Assembly: GCA_910584345.1 (NCBI GenBank)
Contig: CAJTZX010000002.1
Span: forward strand, 62,001-126,000
Length of the DNA: 64,000 nucleotides
DNA from: an uncultured Eubacterium sp.
GTDB taxonomy: Bacteria; Bacillota; Clostridia; Lachnospirales; Lachnospiraceae
Direction: 5' to 3'
Shown here one piece after another: positions 1 through 8,558 of the stretch. Under the pieces are notes generated by a model that did not search any database, was not told the DNA's origin, and saw nothing but the letters and a program-made list of their open reading frames with translations. Made by a program: the position numbers and the translations under genes. Each line of letters starts with the position of its first letter. Position 1 is the first letter of the stretch.

Positions 1-216
1 TTTCAATTTAACATTCTCTTTATGCGGCCTTAAATGCTCAATCTGGTAAGAAATACATTCTTTGTTTTCGCAAATATAACATTTTCCATGAAACATTTCA
101 AAAAGAGCTGCATTCACTTCCGGCGTATTATAAGTTTTATGAGATGCTTTCGCCCTGCTTAAAGATTCTACTGCAGCCCTTGCTTTAACTGTATGATTCC
201 GACTGAACTTTACCAT
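1..216 (-). CDS. HNH endonuclease, PtuB-like (partial, N-terminal part)
   Basis: The first 72 codons of a gene that runs off the left edge. The protein begins MVKFSRNHTVKARA, has a CYICENKEC zinc knuckle and then IEHLRPH, the pattern of the HNH nuclease found with AAA ATPases in Septu and some retron systems (TIGR02646/PtuB-like). The start is set by AGGAGG seven bases upstream, and it lies 32 bases inside the end of the preceding ATPase gene, so the two are translationally coupled. In the family this nuclease is the DNA-cutting effector. Its C-terminal half is outside the window, so an intact catalytic core cannot be confirmed. Confidence 0.72.
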   Translation of the reverse strand, partial: MVKFSRNHTVKARAAVESLSRAKASHKTYNTPEVNAALFEMFHGKCYICENKECISYQIEHLRPHKENVKLK

Positions 217-1375
217 GTTTCCTCCTGTTTTTTTCTATATCTTCAAACGCATCTTTGGCTTCCCTGGCAAGATTTCCTGATAACTGCTTTAAATACATCC
301 TTAAATTTGCTCTCTCTGCCCGCTCTTCTTCTGTAGGATGCACAACTTCTGATAATATCTTATACCGTTCAACCTTCTCTAAAAGAAGCTTTGAATAAGA
401 CTCTGATTCAAAATATCCTTCAACAATTCCCTCCGCTGAATACCCTGACATATCTTCTACACGGATCTTTTTTTCTAAATCATATATCACGCAGTCTTCT
501 ACCGAATTCAAAATATAAGGAGAATGTGTTGTAATGATAAACTGAATATTTGGAAATATTGTAGTCAGTAAATCAAGAATAGACTTCTGCAGATTAATAT
601 GCAAATGTGTCTCTATTTCATCGATTAAAACAATTCCAGGCAGCGTAAAATCAAATGTTTTATGATTGTGTGCTTCCATCCGAAGTATAAGGTCAAGAAT
701 AATATCCAAAATCGCTGCAAAACCACTGGACAAAGAATAAAAATCAAATGTTTCACGATTTTTTTCCTGAATCAGAAACGAAAAGGAATCTTCGTCAAAC
801 ACCAGCTTCAATGAAGTATCCTCAAAAATTCTTTGCATCAGCCGCTCAAAATTTAAAAACCACTCTTTTATCTTATCTGCTTTCTCGGTGTTCCCATTAT
901 TTCTTGCCAGTGCTTCCGTTACCTTCATGTCAAGCAAATATTTAATAAACAACCGTCCCGGCGCTTCCGTAATATGATATCGATCTTTTAATTTAATTTT
1001 TTCAACATGCTCCGGAGCTTCTGCCTGAAAGACACGTTTGTCTTTATAATAAGCCAGAATGAATGTTCCTTTTCTTAACATCTCCTCCAAAACTTTCTGT
1101 GACTGATTAAACTTTAATAAAATACCATCTATTATTTTATCATCATCAAATTCCTCTTTCCAAACTATTAAACCAACCGGAATATTCTCAAAGTCATTTG
1201 TCGTCATAACATAATTTAAATAACCAGACATTGCTTCTAAAACGCTCGTCTTTCCACTGCCATTTTTCCCTGTCAGAATCAAATGCCTGGCTTTTTCATC
1301 TGAAATGGGAATCGTTATATTTCTCAAATGTCTGACATTTTCTATCATAATGCCTGTTAAAAAAATTCGCTCCAT
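185..1375 (-). CDS. AAA/ABC-type ATPase of a Septu-like defence pair
   Basis: A 396-residue OLD/SMC-like ATPase. Walker A is GKNGSGKT at residues 36-43, an ABC-like signature SLSSG is near 214, Walker B is GIVLIDEIE near 247-255, and the switch histidine is in TTHSP (H284). Residues 50-210 are a poorly conserved helical insertion, as in RecF/AAA_21 proteins. It is shorter than typical PtuA. The gene overlaps a downstream HNH nuclease, which in established Septu systems forms a complex with the ATPase. The role as an anti-phage sensor is inferred from this pairing. An ordinary overcoming-lysogenisation-type ATPase is the alternative. Confidence 0.8.
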   Translation of the reverse strand: MERIFLTGIMIENVRHLRNITIPISDEKARHLILTGKNGSGKTSVLEAMSGYLNYVMTTNDFENIPVGLIVWKEEFDDDKIIDGILLKFNQSQKVLEEMLRKGTFILAYYKDKRVFQAEAPEHVEKIKLKDRYHITEAPGRLFIKYLLDMKVTEALARNNGNTEKADKIKEWFLNFERLMQRIFEDTSLKLVFDEDSFSFLIQEKNRETFDFYSLSSGFAAILDIILDLILRMEAHNHKTFDFTLPGIVLIDEIETHLHINLQKSILDLLTTIFPNIQFIITTHSPYILNSVEDCVIYDLEKKIRVEDMSGYSAEGIVEGYFESESYSKLLLEKVERYKILSEVVHPTEEERAERANLRMYLKQLSGNLAREAKDAFEDIEKNRRKHGKVQSESYS

Positions 1376-1430
1376 CGTTCTCTCCGTTTCTGTCTTATTA
1401 TGATGCCTGCATATATTTCATTCATTTTTT

Positions 1431-1463
1431 ATCTAAGGAACTGTAAAAAACAGTTCTATAGAT
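1431..1463. repeat. Inverted repeat just downstream of the ATPase promoter
   Basis: ATCTAAGGAACTG and CAGTTCTATAGAT flank a short A-rich loop; the arms match except at two positions. It lies immediately after the predicted transcription start of the ATPase-HNH operon, so it could be an operator or a 5' RNA hairpin. The GAACTG core also recurs in other spacers of this window. Confidence 0.5.
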
Positions 1464-1466
1464 AAA

Positions 1467-1495
1467 AGTATACCTGTTTTTCTTTTGCTTTTCAA
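1467..1495 (-). promoter_or_regulatory. Sigma-A type promoter for the ATPase-HNH operon
   Basis: On the minus strand TTGAAA (1490-1495), 17 bases, then TATACT (1467-1472). It points at the ATPase gene, whose start codon is about 90 bases downstream. Confidence 0.65.
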
Positions 1496-1570
1496 TCACT
1501 TCCATTCGCACATAACACATTTTCGTACCGTTCAGACAACTCATTGAACTGTTTCATATTATGGCTAAAA

Positions 1571-1605
1571 GAAAACGCGCCATAACTCATATCATGTTAT
1601 GGCGC
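1571..1605 (-). terminator. Intrinsic terminator of the GH3 gene
   Basis: Perfect 10-bp stem GCGCCATAAC / GTTATGGCGC (1577-1586 and 1596-1605) with a 9-base loop, followed on the minus strand by GTTTTCTTTT. It lies 15 bases after the GH3 stop codon. Confidence 0.85.
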
Positions 1606-1619
1606 ATAAACACGTTCTC

Positions 1620-3764
1620 TTAATAAGCAATAAATGCTTCTTCCCCATTTCTGCAAACCAAAAACTCATCCGGTTTACATCCGGTTAATTGTTCACTCCG
1701 TACATCCGGCTGACAGCCTCCAATACTGATTTTATATTTTCCCGGACGTATTACGCACTCACCGTCTTCCGTAATAATCGCAAAATCCCTCATTCCAAGT
1801 GTAATCTCAGCAAGTTTCGTCTCACCCGGTTCCAAAATCAGATTACACAGCCCTTTCAACTGATATCCAGGCTCATACACTTCCCTGTCCTCATGCCTGA
1901 TATAAACCTGCACGCTTTCATGCACAAGATAATTACCCTCGTTCGTCACATTTGCCCGGACAATCACCTGGTCTTTGACATCACATTCCGTACGGCTGAT
2001 ATCCGTATCTGAATAACTGACAGCCGAATAAGACAGCCCATAGCCAAATGGATATAATACCTTGCAGTCCGTATATCGATAGGTACGATTTTTCATACTG
2101 TAATCTGTAAAATCCGCAAGCGCATCTGTATTTGCATAGAACGTCACAGGAAGCTTTCCAGACGGTGTATATTCCCCGAAAAGCACCTCCGCAATTGCTT
2201 TGCCGCCGCGCGCACCTGGATACCATGCATCCAAAATCGCATCTACGTGCTGATCCGCCCAGGAAAGATCCATCGCACTGCCAGCCAGAAGCAAAAGCGC
2301 TACCGGCTTTCCGACAGCCGCGACCGTTTCCAATAGTTCCTGCTGCAGTCCCGGAAGCTTCAGATCTGGCTTATCTCCGCTTGCATATTCATTCCCGGCA
2401 TCTCCTTCTTCTCCTTCGATGGTCGCATCCAGTCCCAGACAAAGGATCACCACATCTGCCTGCTCCGCTGCCAGAACTGCTTCCTGGAAACGGTCTTTTG
2501 TTTCAGCCAGTCCTTCCACCTTGTCCTTATACAAATGACACCCCTGCGCGTAAAGAACTCTTATCTCATCCCCCACATATTGCTGAATCCCTTCCAGCGG
2601 TGTTATATATCTGGAAGAAGTCCCCATATAATTACCGACAAGCGCATCTCTGGAATTTGCATTTGGTCCGATCACAGCGATTGTACGCAGTTCTTCTTTT
2701 TGAAGAGGAAGTATGTGATCTTTGTTCTTTAATAACACCAGACTTCTTCTTGCCGCTTCTACGGAAAGATCCGTATGCTCCCTGCATTCCACTTTTTCAT
2801 ATGGAATATTTACATATGGCGACGGATCATCCTCCATCATGCCAAGGCGGATACGCACCTCCATCAGCCGTTCTACCGCTTCCGTTACCGCTTCCTCACT
2901 GACAAGTCCCTGCTGAACCGCTGCTCCAAGATGCAGATAGGCATTGCCGCAATTTAAATCACAGCCATTATTTACTGCCATCGCTGCAGATTCCGCAGCT
3001 GTCTTAGTCACCCCATGATGCAGATGAAAATCGTTAACTGCCCAGCAGTCCGATACGATATGACCTTCAAACTGCCATTCTCCTCTGAGAATGTCTTTCA
3101 GCAGCCGTTTACTGCCGCAGGCAGGTTCGCCGTTTACCCGATTGTAAGCGCCCATAACCGCTTCCACCTTAGCTTCTCTGACACATCTGCTGAATGCATA
3201 CAAATAAGTGTCATACAAATCATGCTCAGATACCTGTGCATCAAATTCATGCCGCAGCGCTTCCGGCCCGCTATGTACTGCAAAATGCTTTGCGCACGCG
3301 GCCGCTTTCAAATGATCCGGATCTTCCCCCTGCAGCCCCCGGATATACGCTATGCCAAGCTCTGCGGTCAGATACGGATCTTCCCCGTACGTTTCATGCC
3401 CGCGTCCCCATCTTGGGTCTCTGAATATATTAATATTCGGTGACCAAAAAGTCAGTCCTTTATAAATATCCCGATCGCCCCGTTCGGAAAACTGCCGGAA
3501 CTTTGCCCGTCCTTCCGTCGATACAACATCTGCAATGCGATATAAAAACGCAGGATCAAAGGAAGCAGCCATTCCGATCGCCTGTGGAAATACCGTGGCG
3601 ACACCAGCCCTTGCAATGCCATGCAAGGCTTCATTCCACCAGTTATAAGCCGGGATATGCAGCCGCTCAATCGCCGGAGATGCATATAACATCTGTGACA
3701 GCTTCTCCTCCAAAGTCATCTGGCTGACAAGCTCTTTTGCATATATTTTTGTTTTCTCACTCAT
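1620..3764 (-). CDS. Glycoside hydrolase family 3 (beta-glucosidase/xylosidase)
   Basis: A 714-residue GH3 enzyme. The N-terminal TIM-barrel domain carries NWWNEALHGIAR (41-52), FWSPNINIFRDPRWGR (106-121), KHFAVHSGPE and the nucleophile motif IVSDCWAV with D239. The C-terminal sandwich (about 350-560) and a fibronectin-III-like end follow. There is no signal peptide, so it acts in the cytoplasm on imported oligosaccharides. Motifs fit the beta-xylosidase/beta-glucosidase branch; substrate cannot be fixed from sequence. AAAGGAGAAG precedes the ATG. It is divergent from an AraC regulator, which probably controls it, and is close to a sugar ABC importer. Confidence 0.92.
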   Translation of the reverse strand: MSEKTKIYAKELVSQMTLEEKLSQMLYASPAIERLHIPAYNWWNEALHGIARAGVATVFPQAIGMAASFDPAFLYRIADVVSTEGRAKFRQFSERGDRDIYKGLTFWSPNINIFRDPRWGRGHETYGEDPYLTAELGIAYIRGLQGEDPDHLKAAACAKHFAVHSGPEALRHEFDAQVSEHDLYDTYLYAFSRCVREAKVEAVMGAYNRVNGEPACGSKRLLKDILRGEWQFEGHIVSDCWAVNDFHLHHGVTKTAAESAAMAVNNGCDLNCGNAYLHLGAAVQQGLVSEEAVTEAVERLMEVRIRLGMMEDDPSPYVNIPYEKVECREHTDLSVEAARRSLVLLKNKDHILPLQKEELRTIAVIGPNANSRDALVGNYMGTSSRYITPLEGIQQYVGDEIRVLYAQGCHLYKDKVEGLAETKDRFQEAVLAAEQADVVILCLGLDATIEGEEGDAGNEYASGDKPDLKLPGLQQELLETVAAVGKPVALLLLAGSAMDLSWADQHVDAILDAWYPGARGGKAIAEVLFGEYTPSGKLPVTFYANTDALADFTDYSMKNRTYRYTDCKVLYPFGYGLSYSAVSYSDTDISRTECDVKDQVIVRANVTNEGNYLVHESVQVYIRHEDREVYEPGYQLKGLCNLILEPGETKLAEITLGMRDFAIITEDGECVIRPGKYKISIGGCQPDVRSEQLTGCKPDEFLVCRNGEEAFIAY

Positions 3765-3854
3765 AGTTCTTCTCCTTTTATTCTTAATCCATATTTATGT
3801 GATTTTAATATCCATTCTTGTGTTTTTCGCTCTTGCCTATCCTCCCGAATGAAG

Positions 3855-3941
3855 TTACAATATTCATGAATTATATTCATGATAAGTTATATTCATGATA
3901 AGTTATATTCACGATAAGTTATATTCATAATCAGTTATATT
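3855..3941. repeat. 16-bp tandem repeats in the GH3/AraC divergent promoter
   Basis: Four consecutive 16-bp units of TTATATTCATGATAAG type (3871-3886, 3887-3902, 3903-3918, 3919-3934), with a degenerate unit before (3855-3870, containing the palindrome ATTCATGAAT) and a partial one after. They fill the spacer between the two divergent genes, which suggests repeated operator sites for the AraC protein, though a neutral minisatellite is possible. Confidence 0.7.
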
Positions 3942-3966
3942 AACTGCACGAAAGGGTAAAGCATCT

Positions 3967-4851
3967 ATGATCGAATCTTTAAATGGAATGCATGAAATCG
4001 TTCATTATAAAGCAGATACAAACCTGCGCCTGTATCATAACGACCAGCATGAAAGCTATCCGTCCCACTGGCATACGCCTGTAGAGATTATTATTCCTGT
4101 CGAAAATATGTATTCTGTCACCATTGGCAGCCAGACAATTATGCTGGAGCCGACAGATATCATGTTTATCTGTCCTGGTGTAATTCATTCCCTGGCAGCT
4201 CCGGATAACGGCAGGCGGATTATATTTCAGGCTGAAATTACGATGTTTACATCCATTCATGATTTTGAATCCATCATCAGCCTGATGTCTCCGGCTCTGA
4301 AAATTGCAAACGTCCATTCCCCACATATCCACAGCCGGATTTTAAATCTGATGCTGGAAATCACTGAGGCTTACGACAATAATCGTTTTCTGCTGGAGAC
4401 AATTGTTTATTCCAAATTACTGGAAATATTCTCTTTGATTGGCGCAAATTTTACAAAAAACTTTGAACATGTCGCGCATGAAGTTCAGGCTCATAAAGAA
4501 TACGCGGAAAAATTTATGTCGGTCTGCACGTATATCAATGAGCACTGTACCGAATGCCTGAATCTGGACGAAGTTGCTGCAATCGCAGGATTTAGCAAAT
4601 ATCACTTTACACGGCTGTTTAAGCAATTTACATCTACCACTTTTTATAAATACCTCAACCAAAAACGAATCGAACATGCACAAAAGCTGCTTGCTGACCC
4701 TGAAATTACAATTACGGAAGCTGCCCTCAGTTCCGGTTATACAAGCCTGTCTGCATTTATCCGTATGTTTAAATTACTCAATCAATGCACTCCTACAGAA
4801 TATCGGAACCTGTTTACAAATGCAGACATTCATACACCGGATCCTTCCTGA
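3967..4851 (+). CDS. AraC-family transcriptional regulator
   Basis: 294 residues. An N-terminal cupin-like ligand domain has a His pair and Glu (SHWHTPVE, H34/H36/E40) and H74. The C-terminal double helix-turn-helix (about 200-285) includes LDEVAAIAGFSKYHFTRLF and ITEAALSSGYTSLSAFIRMF. AAAGGG precedes the start by 8 bases. It is divergent from the GH3 gene across a set of tandem repeats and convergent with the SGNH esterase, ending 6 bases from it. Likely a sugar-responsive activator of the GH3 gene; the ligand is unknown. Confidence 0.9.
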   Translation: MIESLNGMHEIVHYKADTNLRLYHNDQHESYPSHWHTPVEIIIPVENMYSVTIGSQTIMLEPTDIMFICPGVIHSLAAPDNGRRIIFQAEITMFTSIHDFESIISLMSPALKIANVHSPHIHSRILNLMLEITEAYDNNRFLLETIVYSKLLEIFSLIGANFTKNFEHVAHEVQAHKEYAEKFMSVCTYINEHCTECLNLDEVAAIAGFSKYHFTRLFKQFTSTTFYKYLNQKRIEHAQKLLADPEITITEAALSSGYTSLSAFIRMFKLLNQCTPTEYRNLFTNADIHTPDPS

Positions 4852-4857
4852 CCTTCC

Positions 4858-6552
4858 CTATTCTACATATCCAAAACCGAGTATTGTAAACTTTTTATCC
4901 AGGTCTGCTTCCTGCAGCTGCACCCGCACAAAGTGGCTGCCACTTTCGGAAGCATTCAGTATAATGATGGCATTACAGTGCAGCCACCCATTCACAAATG
5001 GATCTGCTGTCCTTACATACCTCCCATCCACAAATATATCTGCCCGCCCGGCATCCGTTTCCCCGGAATCTTTAAAAATCAGCACAAGCGCCCGGCAGAT
5101 AATCTTCATTTCAAAATATGGCTGTCCGGTATTTTTTCCGTTATAATGCCAGTTAAATGGAAATTCCGGCACAGGCTCCACAACCGCATCCATCTCCACA
5201 CACTGCAATACCCGATCTTTTTCGGTAAAACCGCCTGGAAATATCTGCGCATCTCTATACCCATCTTTTTTGTCTAAGAGCCTGACATTTTCAAATGTAT
5301 TTCCTATCAGCGGCTCATGTAATACCGATTCTGCCACCTCGTCAGAAAGCTCCGCCTGCTTCCATAGATATGCCAGACAATCCGCCATAACTGTATGGCC
5401 TGCATTTGTCGGATGATAAATATCGTAAAAGAACTGGTTTTTCGTCATTACCCTGCCCTCGTCCCGCTTTTTATAAAATTGCTCTGTAACCGCATTTTTG
5501 ATACTTACCATTGGCAGATGATAATGGTTACCAATCGGTATCATACGCTCCTGCAGATTTTCATCATTGGCAAACACAGAAAACAAAAGAATAACAGCAG
5601 GCTCATTTGGCTGCTTGAATGCTTTTCTGATGAGACTTTCATAGCAGTCTCCCTTTGTTTCATCCCCTTCATCATTAACTGCAAATTCGATCACTACAAT
5701 ATCAGGCTTTACAATTCCATCTCTCAATACATCCCGCTCAAACCGGATCATTCCAAGCTGCGACGGCGTACCGCCCACACCAGCCTTAATAAACCGCACG
5801 TTTTCCTTATTTCCACATATTTCCTGAAATCTAAGATAGGACTGGTACGCATAACACTGCGTATGAATCGGCACTGCTCCTGCTCCCTGCGTGATCGAAC
5901 CGCCGATATATGCAATCGTAACTTCCCTGCCGCTTTTTGCCTGTTCGATCACACGCCTGAGCCTTTTGCCATCCCCGCACGATACACAGGAACGTGCTAT
6001 CATTTGCCTGTATTCTTCAGATCCAAACGCGATTTCATCTTCCTCTGCAATCTTTGGCGCATAGTACCCATCATTTAAATACAGCCGGATAGTTAACGCT
6101 GCCGTTTCATTCGGTGTTTCCAGAATCACATAAATTTGCCCTGGTATATCATCATCCTCTGCCCATTGGGCCTGTGACAAATATATTTTCTGTTCCGCCC
6201 CATCTCCTCGCAAAGTAGCCTGCAGTTTCGTGCCACCGCCATAAATATCGTGTTTTCCATACATTTGAAATACAACGATTACTTTCTCCTTTGGATTTTT
6301 CGTTTCCACGGAGATGCCGATACTGTGCACCAGCTTTTTTAATCCGTCCACACTTCTTAAAAGTGCCAGCTGGCTCTCATCGGTAACCCCTCCGGTAATC
6401 TGCGCACTGTTTACAAGCCTTTCACAGTCCTGATACAAATACTGGATTCCTCTGCCGTCACCCGTTTTTGTGCCAAAAATGTCTTTCTCTTTCATAATAT
6501 AAAAAGAATCCCGTTTCTTTTCCGGATCCTTTGGCGCTGCCGGTCCCTGCAT
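4858..6552 (-). CDS. SGNH/GDSL-type carbohydrate esterase
   Basis: 564 residues. An N-terminal beta-rich domain (about 20-185) precedes an SGNH hydrolase domain with block I GGSIT (S219), block II GVGGT (260-261), block III VND (N293) and block V DIYHP (D377, H380), so the full catalytic set is present. A C-terminal beta domain follows from about 410. There is no signal peptide. Such enzymes remove acetyl or other acyl groups from plant polysaccharide fragments, which fits the neighbouring GH3 and sugar importer. AAAGGAGG lies before the ATG. Substrate is inferred, not shown. Confidence 0.82.
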   Translation of the reverse strand: MQGPAAPKDPEKKRDSFYIMKEKDIFGTKTGDGRGIQYLYQDCERLVNSAQITGGVTDESQLALLRSVDGLKKLVHSIGISVETKNPKEKVIVVFQMYGKHDIYGGGTKLQATLRGDGAEQKIYLSQAQWAEDDDIPGQIYVILETPNETAALTIRLYLNDGYYAPKIAEEDEIAFGSEEYRQMIARSCVSCGDGKRLRRVIEQAKSGREVTIAYIGGSITQGAGAVPIHTQCYAYQSYLRFQEICGNKENVRFIKAGVGGTPSQLGMIRFERDVLRDGIVKPDIVVIEFAVNDEGDETKGDCYESLIRKAFKQPNEPAVILLFSVFANDENLQERMIPIGNHYHLPMVSIKNAVTEQFYKKRDEGRVMTKNQFFYDIYHPTNAGHTVMADCLAYLWKQAELSDEVAESVLHEPLIGNTFENVRLLDKKDGYRDAQIFPGGFTEKDRVLQCVEMDAVVEPVPEFPFNWHYNGKNTGQPYFEMKIICRALVLIFKDSGETDAGRADIFVDGRYVRTADPFVNGWLHCNAIIILNASESGSHFVRVQLQEADLDKKFTILGFGYVE

Positions 6553-6665
6553 TCTGATTTCCTCCTTTTAAAAGTTATTTACAGTTCCTTAGTTTCAATT
6601 TATCGCATTTTTTAAATATCTGCTTATCAATTGTTGCGATATGTTTTCGATTTATTGCCCCGTTC

Positions 6666-6695
6666 TTGTCAAATGCCATTCACTCATGCTATGCT
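6666..6695 (+). promoter_or_regulatory. Promoter upstream of the YesM-type kinase
   Basis: TTGTCA (6666-6671), an 18-base spacer, then TATGCT (6690-6695), about 120 bases before the kinase start codon. Confidence 0.45.
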
Positions 6696-6815
6696 GATTC
6701 TATCAAACCGAAAGCCGCAGCCTGCGCTTCCTGCCATTCGATCAACCTTTAGATAATTCTGCGTCTTTTGATATGTACGGAAAATTGTGCATCTGCCGCA
6801 GAAAGGAGAACTGCC

Positions 6816-8558
6816 ATGATTACCCCAAACAGCCTTCGTTTAAATTTAAAAATTTCAGCGATGTTAGGCGCTGTTATTTTTACCATTATTTTTATTTACC
6901 TGATTATTTACACGCTCCGTTATCAGACTTACGAAGAAACTATCATTGGACAAGAAAACTTAAACACACTCCACTCCATTGACTCATCTTTAAGTACTAT
7001 GATTGCGAGCGCAGATGATTATTCCAAAATGATACTTGCTGACAGTGTCGTCCAGCAGCAGATGCAAACCGGAGATATTTTAGCAGATTTTGACAGGCAG
7101 CAAACCCTGATGAAACGCATTTATTCTGTCATGCAGTTTTCTGAATTTATTGATATGATCTGGCTGACCGATCAGCAGGGACAAAAGCTGATTATCGGCA
7201 ACAGCGCCAGCATTTTTACAGAGCAGGGACAGTTGGCCGACAGCTACGAACGGTTAAAAAAACCATATGGAACACCCGAATTGATCGTGGAAGAAGGTGA
7301 AACGCGAAACTCTCTTATGCTCATACGCTCTTTTAACAGTCTGGAACAGTTTTCCAGCCTTGGATTAATCGGCGTACAGCTTAACCATGAAAAACTGGAT
7401 GAACTGATTTCCAAAAGCGCCGACTTTTCCTCTGAACAGATTGCCATAATAAATGTAAAAAATGAAATCATCTATCAAGGCGGCAGGCAGGATTTGCCAA
7501 AAGATATCTTAACAGCGGCACATGAGATCAATGCTTCTGAAACTAAAATCATCCGAAAAGAACGTATGAATGGAAAAGAATATTTCCTGCTTGGCATTGT
7601 GAACAGGGAAAGAGGCTGGAAAATTATCCGTTATACCCCAATTGCCGGAAGCGCCGATGCGAGCATACTTGTAAAATTTAACATATTTCTGATTACTGTA
7701 ATCGGACTGCTGATTTTTGTCGGTGCAGCCGCAATATCCAATATGCTTTCAAGTCCTATCCAACAGCTTTTGCGCCATATGAAAAAAGCAGAAAACGGCC
7801 AGCTGGAAAAAATCGCAGAGCAAACTATACTAAGTGAATTTAAAGCGTTATTTCATGGCTATAACGGACTGGTAGATGAAATCCACCGTTTGATTCAAGA
7901 AACGATTGAGCGGCAAAAACGCATTCGCATTGTCGAAATGAATGAAATCCAGGAGCAGATGAAACCCCACTTTCTATATAACGCACTGGATTGTGTAGAA
8001 GCGCTTGCCATGCTGGGAGATACAGACCGTGTATGTAAATTAATCGAATCTCTTGGAGGATTTTATAAAAAGTGTGTCAGCGGAGGACGGGAATATCTTT
8101 CCATCCATGATGAAATCCATATGGTCAGCGATTATATGGAAATATTGAAAATCCGTTTTGAAGAACGGTTCCGTTATGATATTGAACTGGATCCATCATG
8201 CAAAGACTATAAAATACCCAAACTGACCATACAGCCGCTCGTTGAAAACTCCTTCCAGCATGGGATACGCCCGAAAAGAGGTCCGGGATACATTCTCGTA
8301 CGTGTCCAAAAGGAACAGGAATATGTACATATTATGGTTGCGGATAACGGAAAAGGCATTTCAGATGAAACCATCTGCGAATTAATAAACCCTCACAGCA
8401 ACACACAAACCAAAAGTCTGGGCCTGCGCGGCACCATCCAGCGGCTAAAGCTAATTTACGAAACCGCTTTTTGCTATGAAATCAAAAACCGGGAGCTGTC
8501 TGAAATCCATTTTTATATTGACAGCAAAGTGTTAGGAGAAACATTATGGAGAAATTAA
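6816..8558 (+). CDS. YesM-type sensor histidine kinase
   Basis: 580 residues from the ATG that follows GAAAGGAG; an in-frame ATG 48 bases upstream lacks such a site. A transmembrane helix (about 12-33), an extracellular sensing domain, a second helix near 285-310, HAMP, then the His_kinase motif QMKPHFLYNAL with H385, N box LVENSFQHG (N478) and G box DNGKGIS (D510). This order is typical of LytS/YesM kinases that sense extracellular carbohydrate, often with the solute-binding protein. The last 13 bases overlap the response-regulator gene. Confidence 0.92.
   Translation: MITPNSLRLNLKISAMLGAVIFTIIFIYLIIYTLRYQTYEETIIGQENLNTLHSIDSSLSTMIASADDYSKMILADSVVQQQMQTGDILADFDRQQTLMKRIYSVMQFSEFIDMIWLTDQQGQKLIIGNSASIFTEQGQLADSYERLKKPYGTPELIVEEGETRNSLMLIRSFNSLEQFSSLGLIGVQLNHEKLDELISKSADFSSEQIAIINVKNEIIYQGGRQDLPKDILTAAHEINASETKIIRKERMNGKEYFLLGIVNRERGWKIIRYTPIAGSADASILVKFNIFLITVIGLLIFVGAAAISNMLSSPIQQLLRHMKKAENGQLEKIAEQTILSEFKALFHGYNGLVDEIHRLIQETIERQKRIRIVEMNEIQEQMKPHFLYNALDCVEALAMLGDTDRVCKLIESLGGFYKKCVSGGREYLSIHDEIHMVSDYMEILKIRFEERFRYDIELDPSCKDYKIPKLTIQPLVENSFQHGIRPKRGPGYILVRVQKEQEYVHIMVADNGKGISDETICELINPHSNTQTKSLGLRGTIQRLKLIYETAFCYEIKNRELSEIHFYIDSKVLGETLWRN

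Noticed and set aside
2132..2902. 256-codon plus-strand frame inside the GH3 gene
   Set aside because: Antisense to a well-supported GH3 domain, biased composition and no ribosome site.
3871..3934. Short direct repeats that might be a CRISPR array
   Set aside because: Units are 16 bp and directly adjacent, with no unique spacers and no cas genes.
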